Source of the DNA: Pseudovirgaria hyperparasitica
Lineage: Eukaryota; Ascomycota; Dothideomycetes; Acrospermales; Acrospermaceae
Direction of reading: 5' to 3'
Assembly (NCBI RefSeq): GCF_010093815.1
Contig: NW_022985565.1
Coordinates: 459,924 to 523,923 of the forward strand
Length of the DNA: 64,000 nucleotides
In this document: piece after piece, positions 56,953 to 64,000 of the stretch
Layout: every line of letters starts with the position of its first letter
How positions within the stretch are numbered: the stretch's first letter is position 1
Made by a program: the position numbers and the translations under genes
The notes under the pieces: model-generated
Told to the model about the DNA's origin: nothing
What the model saw: only the letters and a program-made list of their open reading frames with translations
Database searches by the model: none

Positions 56953-57844
56953 AAGCAGTCATCCTCATGTTATGCTATGTCTATAGCTGAGCGTCGCCTT
57001 GAGTGAAGGAGACCGGACGCCCCCTTGAACCCCAGAAAATACTGATTGAGTGTAAATGCTAGCTCGGCTGAGATATTGCTGAAACTACGCAGAGATTACA
57101 GAGCCACATCGCGGCCTCGACGTAGATCAAGTGTTGTGCTTGAGAGCTCTGCGAAGATATTTCCCCAAGCCAACGCAAAGTATTCGAGTTGGAATATCGA
57201 CATTGCTTAGGTTGTTGTTTCACCCGAAACACGGCGTATGGTCAGAGGGTGACACGCACTATATACAGTGTAGATCCTGTAGCATAAATGCAGCACTTTG
57301 CACAGACCAGCCTCTTCTCTTTACGTCCGCAATAAGAGATTATAGTTCTAAGCTCTGTCAGACTGAAGAGTTTCGTTTGCGCCATAGGCCATAAACATCA
57401 GGCTTTAACCTACGCCTTTAGACCTTGCGGCATTTCTGTCGAGCAGTACAATGCAGCAGTATACGACAATGAATATCGGGCCCAAGAAGTTGTTCGGCAT
57501 CGAAGCCAAGCCGAAACTTCGGTGCCTCTTTCGTTCCCTTTGCCAGCAGTAGGCTTCAGGTTTGATACATGAATGCTTTTCGATGATCCGCATGCATACA
57601 GGGCTGCTCCTTTGGATAGACCGCATACATCATTTGGACTAATAACAATGCGTTCACCTCTATTTCAATTGCATATCTTGAACGTTTAACCGCTCCATGG
57701 GTTTGTGTCTAGTCAAATCCTTACTGTATATGTATCGGTACAAAGAAGCCTGAGAGGCCCGATGACATTGGCGCGTCGCAGAATACAAATACAATAACTT
57801 CGCTATATACAGGCAGATACGAATAAGGGGTATAACTATCAAAT
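56953..57844. other. Convergent intergenic region, no gene seen
   Basis: Between RPB4 (+) and the cysteine-rich secreted protein gene (-). It holds only short frames without domain content. Confidence 0.55.
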
Positions 57845-60176
57845 CTAATGCACAGCGCAAACCTCTGGGTGATCCTTGCTTACCAGGCATAACGCCTGCG
57901 CTGGGACGCCAAAGGATCGAACAGGCCCTGCAGCAACGGCTGTTCCTGGGCTGTATCTGTCACACTGTTCCGCTCCCTTGATACTCATATCAACAAGGTT
58001 TTGCCCGCTGATGCAACTGTGTCCAGTAAGGCCACCCCCAAAGCGAGGATCTTTGTCGGCGATGACGAAAGCGCATGAATAGTACTCCTTAATCACACAC
58101 CAGGAGCTCAGGACTTCGCCCTTGGCGTTGAGAGTCTTGCCATGTCGGATACAAGCCTTGTCTGGGGATGAGGTGCAGAACTCCGCATTCTCATTAGGAG
58201 TCTGGTCCTGCACGATCGATCGACAGTCAGACATTCTGGCGCCGCTGCCTCTATAACCACCGGCGCAGTCGATAGTACCGTCAGATCTAGAGGGAAATAT
58301 CCGTGCGACCGGTCCATTGAGTGTGGAGTCGCCAGAGAAAGCTTCGTGTTTCGATCCTTCGCCGTTCAAAGGGCGGAAACCGGCCTCGTAAAATTGACCG
58401 TAGTCCGGACCATTCCACCAGCCTTTGTTGGGACCATTCTTGATACACTGGTTGATGACTTCCCCAATTTTTAGCATGCGATCTCGAAGATCTCCTCCAT
58501 ACAGTAGACTCACCATTCTCAGTAGTGTCCCAGCATTGTTGCCACTGGGAGCCTTGTGAGGGACTGCCACGGTATATGTACGCCTCTATATTACCTTCGA
58601 TAGCCACAGAGATTTCACAATCGGTCTTTGTGTCCCCCTGTTTGATTTTCACGTAGGAGCTGTCCAATCCTGCCGGAGTCTCACACTTATTGTTACATAT
58701 AACTAACGTACCGTTAGTCATAAATCGGTATCGTAGAGTAGAAATGTATTCACCTTCTCGCATTCGAGAGATCAGTGCATTCGGGTCTAGAGTCTCCGTT
58801 GTTGATATCAACTTCTCTGGAACGCTCTGGACGTTTTTGTCTCTGCAGGTCACTTTCTTCGGATCCGCGGTAGAATCAGGACCCGCAGGCATCTTACCCA
58901 ACTCTGGAAGCCCTGCTAAAGCAGCTTGCGCCTCAATGAGACGTGCTACATTAAACGGCTCGCAAGGCGGCTCTTGCTTAGATTCGTCCCAGCAATCACA
59001 CCCTTTCCAGAGGTCGTTGTCGTCCGCAAGACCCTTACATTTGCCATCGGCATCTATGCCGCCACATTCGAAGGCAGCTAATATTTCGTCGCCAGTTGGA
59101 CACTCTTCTTTGGGCTCGCAGTCGCAATCCCTGTCAGGTCCTTGGGTACATTTATTTGAATCGTCACCTTTGCATGTCTCATCCGAGCAAGTCGGTTTGT
59201 GCTCTTGCTTGCATTCGTCCTTACAAGGACAGCCAGTGTTCTCGCCAGATTGACACCAGCCCTGCTTGCCATCGCATTCAGAACATTTTGGTAGACTTGT
59301 CGTGGAACATTGCTTCTTGGGATGGCCCGTACCTGGAGGTGGAGGCGGGAACCCCATAGGAGTAATTGGGAATGGGATAATGAGCGGCGGTAATTCGACA
59401 CTGCTTGCCATCAGCAAAGTTTGACGAGTCACTTTCAGCTTCCGGGCACTTACCCCCTTCCTCCACCGCATGAACAGCCCTTGTAGGGCTGACCATACTG
59501 AGCCGTCAAGCCTGTACACTTACCACCACCAGCATCACCGCCACAATGGTTACAGTCTTTAATGCCGCCATCAGGACAGCAAGAGCAATGAGTGAATAAT
59601 CCGCTTTTCCCAGACTTGTCCTTCACTACCATTCTAGCATCGCAGACCCCCGGGACTTTGGTATTGCCACCGCAATTTGGATCGGTACAGGTTTGCGTGG
59701 TTTTGCCGTTGCTTTCAGGACAGACCTTGCTGTCATCCACCGGAAAACCTCCACCGTTGAGATCGCACTGGCAGCCTTTATACGCGATGCCTGTCTCGCC
59801 GCTTCCCTTGCATATCCCCATACCTGTGATTGCATCACCTCCGCATTGAGAACAGGCTAGGGAATCAGATTCGGGGCAACAGCCGCATATCGGGAACCCG
59901 TTTGAGGCCTGGATATGGCAGACCCCGTCGAGAGGGATATCTTCACACATCTTATCGGTACATTTCACTGCATTTCTTAAGTGTGATTCCAAAAATTTGC
60001 ATCGATTTTTATAACTTACGGGGCGGAAGCCCGTTGTCCTGAGGACATGGACTATTTGGTCGGAATGTTAGTTGCTGGCGAGGCAGCAATATAGCTCCGA
60101 CATCTGGTATGCCGACAGCGTGTACGGCTGTAGATAGAACGGCGACGGCGAAGCCTAGCACTAACTGTGATGTCAT
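57845..60176 (-). CDS. Secreted modular cysteine-rich protein
   Basis: Four exons, 60176-60020, 59967-59454, 59400-58514 and 58458-57845, give 723 residues with all phases consistent. A signal peptide covers residues 1-20 (MTSQLVLGFAVAVLSTAVHA). From about residue 48 to 330 the protein is built of short cysteine modules; three copies follow a CGG-x-GxCxG...YKGCxC or WKGCDC pattern (near residues 88-118, 195-222 and about 345), with CEDIPLDGVC, CTDPNCGGN and CSECDGKQGWC variants between. A Pro-rich patch (FPPPPPG) sits between modules near residue 240. The last 200 residues form a separate domain (CIKNGPNKGWWNGPDYGQ, GYRGSGARMSDC, WCVIKEYYSCAF, GHSCISGQ) with further cysteines and no catalytic motif that I recognise. 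It is probably a disulfide-rich extracellular or wall protein. A role in host or microbe interaction is speculation. Confidence 0.85.
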
Positions 60177-61146
60177 TTTGGCCATCTCAGAGAGTCAAGT
60201 CGAGGATTGTGTGAAGAAGAATCGCTGCACACGAAGGCCAGAGAGCTGTATTTTATTGGTAGTTTCATGATACGCACGGGTAGATGCTTCAGGTCAGACA
60301 GTCGTGCAGGACTGAAACATTTCTCGCACGGTCTTAAAAATTTGCTACATTCAGTAACAAAAGACTCGAATACAGTCTGCATTAAGTACGGATCATCTAT
60401 TATCGCGTCACCGACAATCCTTTATCTTTGGTTTGTTTTTAACGTCACTAAGGTTGAATAAATGCAAAGTTTCCTTGTTGAGATTTAGAGCTGGCTAACT
60501 CATTGTTCGATACTAACTCAAAATCTCTATAGAACCTATAATTAGACATAGGTACGTACAATCCGAATCCATACTAGCCCAGCCTAGGCCGAGATGCTAA
60601 TAGAGAATATAAAGCTTAATCTACGCCTTAAGAAGATTGATAAGACGGTATTATTTAGATATAAGTAGTTAGATCGATTATCCTAGATTAAATGAGGTGA
60701 GGCATATATCTTGTTTCAAGCTAAATTTAGGTATTGTTAGAGCCATAAGTCGAAAATGATTGGTCAAGGCCTTCAGCCTAAGGCTTCAACAATACTTAAA
60801 TTTAGCCTCAGACAAGATCTAGGCTATATCCAGATATATACCTCACTTGATCTAATTTAATATAAGCAATCCAAGTCCCTTAGTATAGCATCTAACCAAT
60901 CATACAGTCCTAACTTGTATCCGATCATGTATGCCTGTAACGGAGCGGACAGTAAATGATGAGAAGGAGGCAGAAACTCTGCATTTGAAACATGCAAGAT
61001 CACCGCACGTCTTATTCAGCTATAACTACGTTGCTTTGAAAATTGAAGCCAGTTATCTCATCTGTACTTGTCTAATCCTCACTGCCTTCTCTTTACCAAG
61101 CTTTGTCTGTCTTTCCTGCTAAGCCCTGTTCGTCCTCGGTCTCATT
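60177..61146. other. AT-rich divergent spacer with a decayed fold-back repeat
   Basis: Between two secreted-protein genes transcribed away from each other. From about 60540 to 60900 it is visibly AT-richer than its surroundings and free of long frames. It contains the imperfect inverted repeat listed separately. The last 250 bp before 61147 are CT-rich and look like the protease promoter. Confidence 0.7.
60688..60858. repeat. Imperfect inverted repeat (fold-back, MITE-like)
   Basis: The left arm (about 60688-60744) reads GTGAGGCATATATC, then TTGTTTCAAGCTAAATTTAG and GTATTGTT. The reverse complement of the right arm (about 60782-60858) reads GTGAGGTATATATC, then 17 extra bases, TTGTCTGAGGCTAAATTTAA and GTATTGTT. 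A spacer of about 37 bases separates the arms. Several arm differences are C/T or G/A transitions, one in a CA-to-TA context, as repeat-induced point mutation would leave. The 17-base difference is flanked by short ATC copies. It resembles the fold-back remnant of a small non-autonomous DNA element, with no coding capacity. No target duplication was confirmed. Confidence 0.65.
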
Positions 61147-62173
61147 ATGGTTGCTCTATTCTTCCTATCTACATTCGCTCTTTTCGCACCTTCTTTGGCA
61201 TTAACCTACTACATGGATACCTCATGCAATCCCTATCCAGCCGTAGGCCGGGCCCTGCCAGAAGCTCTCACCATGGCAAGACGCTCTAATGCCCGTCTCG
61301 GAGCCAATGATCCAGACATCCAAGTAGCCTTTCAACGCATCTTCAATACTGGCACGGACAATGGCGCCGCCGTTGCCGAGGTCCGACGCATCATGGGTGG
61401 TATTGCAGATATGACCGAGACCAACGACCGCGAAAGCTCTGGTGTGCGCATCTACTGCAATGAAGACAGGTGGTCCCTGCAAAAAGACCGCGAGAGGACC
61501 AACAAACTGATTAAAAAAAATTCGAGCCGAAATCCCGGCGATCAGATCTGGATCGACACCACGAACAACATTCCTTATGCTGGTCCGCCTGGTTGTAAAG
61601 TCCAAGATAGGATCGGTCAGGTCTTTCACTGGCCGCGACTACCACTGCAGGCCTCTCATTCAACCATGTCGCTCTGCAAGCCGTGGATTGAGGATCGTAT
61701 TGCAACGATAAAAGAGCAGGGCAAGAGAGATTTTTCCAGATTACGGCTGACCGGGGCCGGATTGTCACAGCTACTCAGTTTTATTGTGTTGCATGAATTG
61801 ACACATGTTCCGCCATTCCGTAGTAAGTAGTCTTTTACTAAGAAGACAGAGAGAGATCACCGCTAACACGCTTCCCAGCCAAGGATGTACATCCTGCGTA
61901 TGAATGGAATAATGTCGTTTCAAAGAGCACTGCTGATGCAATCAGGAATGCGGAGAATTATGGTACGATAAACCTGTCCCACCTGCGAAACCTGTGTCTT
62001 CTGTGTTTATAATAACCGTTGTAACAGCATTCTTTGGTCTGCTTGCTGTGCTTGGAGACGCGAATTATAAGCTTGAACATACTAAGCCAGAACAGAACTG
62101 GTCCGGTTTGCTCATCCATACACCTACCATCTGGCCTAGACAACTGTTCAATAATGTACGGTCTATAAGCTGA
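61147..62173 (+). CDS. Secreted aspzincin-like metalloprotease
   Basis: Three exons, 61147-61822, 61879-61962 and 62028-62173, encode 301 residues with consistent phases. Residues 1-18 form a signal peptide (MVALFFLSTFALFAPSLA). The zinc-binding motif is HELTH (H216-H220), followed across the first intron by TKDVHPAYEWNNVVSKSTA, DAIRNAENYAFFGLLA, which has the aspartate and NAExYA pattern of deuterolysin-type (M35) or related fungal aspzincins. Length fits secreted forms. A fourth exon is possible: a GTACGG donor at 62156 and a CTAG acceptor at 62212-62215 would replace the last residues and extend the end to 62266. No propeptide cleavage site is obvious. Substrate preference is unknown. Confidence 0.8.
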
Positions 62174-62562
62174 TGCAAAGATAGAATTGTCAGAATGCGT
62201 GACCTAATATGCTAGGGTCTTGTCGGTACTATTGCTAGAATGGTAGATGTTTTTGGGAAAGTATGAATTCAACGCTCGCGTGATGCGCCACCACTGTTTT
62301 CTGTTCGTACTTGACTTTGATTGGCTACCAATGAATTCTTGAGATTCATTGTTCTGATATTAGGTTGTTAGTTTCGAACAATACATTATTAACTGAAAGC
62401 TCTTACGTTATCCATATTAACTCCATGGGTGAGACTGCATTAGCGTTATGAAACCTGCCAGGCAGAATTCGGTTTTGTAGAGCATCGATGTCGATATTTT
62501 TGGGTATTATTGCACTGATATATATGTGTCCATTCAAGCTAACTCATCACTAGTTAGGTGCT
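62174..62562. other. Convergent intergenic region
   Basis: Between the protease gene (+) and the membrane protein gene (-). Positions up to 62266 may be an extra protease exon. Nothing else is seen. Confidence 0.6.
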
Positions 62563-63867
62563 TCATGCCTTTACTATATCATTGGTCGAGATATCAGTCT
62601 GCGCATAACTTTCTGCGTTGACCATCGGTGGCTTGATAGGCAGCAAGAACAACGAGGCCCCAATAGCAATGACCAATAATCTCCAGAGGATACTGACCAC
62701 TGTGTCAGTGATATATGCAGGTCCCCAATGATGGTATTCCAGTGGGCCCACGTGAGTGCCAATAATCTGTTCCAACCCCTTCAGGCAGAACAGGGACGAC
62801 ACGATAATGAGAGGGGATCGGAAGCGAGTCACCTCCTATAAGAATGGACGATCAGCTTCAATACCCGTAAGAGTCGGTCACCTTCGTAGACTTACGTATG
62901 CCAGATTGTATGGTTCGGACTGGTTGTACTTATCCTGTGCATCAAGATCCATTGCATTCGCCGGTCGAGGCGGGTAGCAATCTCGTTTGACCTTCCAAAC
63001 ATACACTACGCTGCCAATCATGAAGAGAGACCAAACAACCATGACCGACTCGTACCCGTTGCCAATGTGTTTCGCTTTGTCAAAATCACCAAACTCCCCC
63101 AGGTTGAGAGCATTGTCATACGTGATGCTCTGTGTCCCATGATGCGCAATCATGATCCAGTACGCTGTAAGAAAGCCCCAAGACACCGCCGTCAAGGCGC
63201 ACATGAAGAAAGCCAAAGCCCATGCGACGTATATGAACGTGTTGGCAAGCGAACGCTTCATATAGAGTGCCCGGAAGTAACTCGTATACTTCTTCATCGC
63301 GTATATGGCATAGCCCAGCTCCGTGATGCGCCACAGCAGCTCGCTGAAGACGGGGTAGTAGAAGAAGGTAAAGGGCCTTAGTTTCCAGTCCATGAAGGAT
63401 GTGAGCGTGATGATATCGAGCACCTGGACACTTACAAGCACACACACAAGTCAGCAGTAAGCACAAGGCAGAGAGGACACCAGAGCACATCTCACACTAT
63501 GAAGCACAGCGTACACGCGATAACGCTATATCTCTTCAAGCCCTCAATCACTCTAGCTTTACGCGTCAGGATCCCCTCGCGCGTCCCGATAACGCCCTGC
63601 ATAAACATCACAACCACCCCAAGCATGATCGTAATGATCAGAAATGCAAGGAGAGCGATTGGCGAGCGCTCCTGCTCGTACACATCAGCTTATGGGATTT
63701 TCCGCGCAGTGCACAAACAGACGTACGCATTCTTGTGCATTAAGCAGGACGCGTGCCTTGCCCGTTAACGTCGTGACATCGACGGGCACAAACCTAGGAG
63801 CGCACATGTTCCATGATCGCGCAGGGCCTGGGTATCGATTGCTCCCAAAACCAGTGGTGCGCACCAT
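62563..63867 (-). CDS. Multi-span membrane protein of unknown function
   Basis: Four exons, 63867-63727, 63671-63498, 63423-62896 and 62835-62563, give 371 residues; all joins are phase 0. About seven hydrophobic helices can be traced, among them LLAFLIITIMLGVVVMFM, YSVIACTLCFIVLDIITL, the FFYYPVFSELLW helix, TFIYVAWALAFFMCAL, VVWSLFMIGSVVYVW and LLVIAIGASLFLLPI. The N-terminal 47 residues are soluble and include MCAPRFVPVDV. Loops contain NAMDLDAQDKYNQ and a conserved-looking GPLEYHHWGP. It resembles the large pool of uncharacterised fungal seven-span proteins (some called Rta1-like or PTH11-like), but I could not place it in a family. Confidence 0.75.
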
Positions 63868-64000
63868 GTTTTGCGACGCTGGGTGATGTCGGGGGAGGGT
63901 GGAAGGGAATCAGACAATGCGGTCTTGCGATGGACATTTTGGCGGGGCCAGGGGTCATCTTAAAGCTCGACTATGGTATACATTGAATCCACTTCGCTAG

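Overview
The window looks like nuclear DNA from a filamentous ascomycete (Pezizomycotina). Its many 45-60 nt GT-AG introns, intergenic spacing and fungus-specific families (ERO1, YPT35, MEX67, FUN30, VMA21, YOS1, a hybrid histidine kinase, a DUF7707-type GPI protein, aspzincin-type protease) all fit that. Dothideomycetes is a reasonable inference but is not proven by anything here. I found 22 protein genes, no tRNA or rRNA gene, no CRISPR array and no intact transposon. Most genes are intron-split; exon joins were worked out by hand from GT/AG sites, phase and family similarity.

Layout. 1-3.5 kb: nothing recognisable. 3.5-4.6 kb: a DHDPS/KDG-type aldolase (-). 4.6-11.5 kb: a gene-sparse, microsatellite-rich stretch with one protein-like but interrupted segment near 7.1-7.7 kb. 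11.5-13.4 kb: ERO1 (+). 13.4-14.8 kb: repeats including a GAAGAG tract that holds an assembly gap. 14.8-16.8 kb: fumarate reductase fused to cytochrome b5 (-). 17.9-18.7 kb: DsbA/thioredoxin-fold protein (-). 20.1-21.2 kb: F-box-like protein (+). 21.6-31.3 kb, all on minus: TAF2, SAS4, a small Ala/Thr-rich protein, YPT35. 32.2 kb: GPI-type Cys protein (+). 33.7-40.2 kb, all on minus: ADE13, an MFS antiporter, DNM1. 42.3 kb: MEX67 (+). 44.8 kb: VMA21 (-). 45.7 kb: FUN30 (+). 49.6 kb: YOS1 (-), a four-exon 87-aa gene with no long open frame. 51.1-55.6 kb: a PAS hybrid histidine kinase (+). 56.3 kb: RPB4 (+). 57.8-63.9 kb has an accessory flavour: a modular cysteine-rich secreted protein (-) and a secreted aspzincin-like protease (+) diverge from an AT-rich spacer with a decayed fold-back repeat, followed by a seven-span membrane protein (-).

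How the genes relate. Most are unlinked housekeeping functions: transcription and chromatin (TAF2, SAS4, FUN30, RPB4), mRNA export (MEX67), early secretory pathway and organelles (ERO1, YOS1, VMA21, YPT35, DNM1) and metabolism (ADE13, fumarate reductase, aldolase). No operon-like or biosynthetic cluster logic is evident. The most unusual items are the repeat-built cysteine-rich secreted protein and the in-frame, stop-free intron inside the kinase receiver domain.
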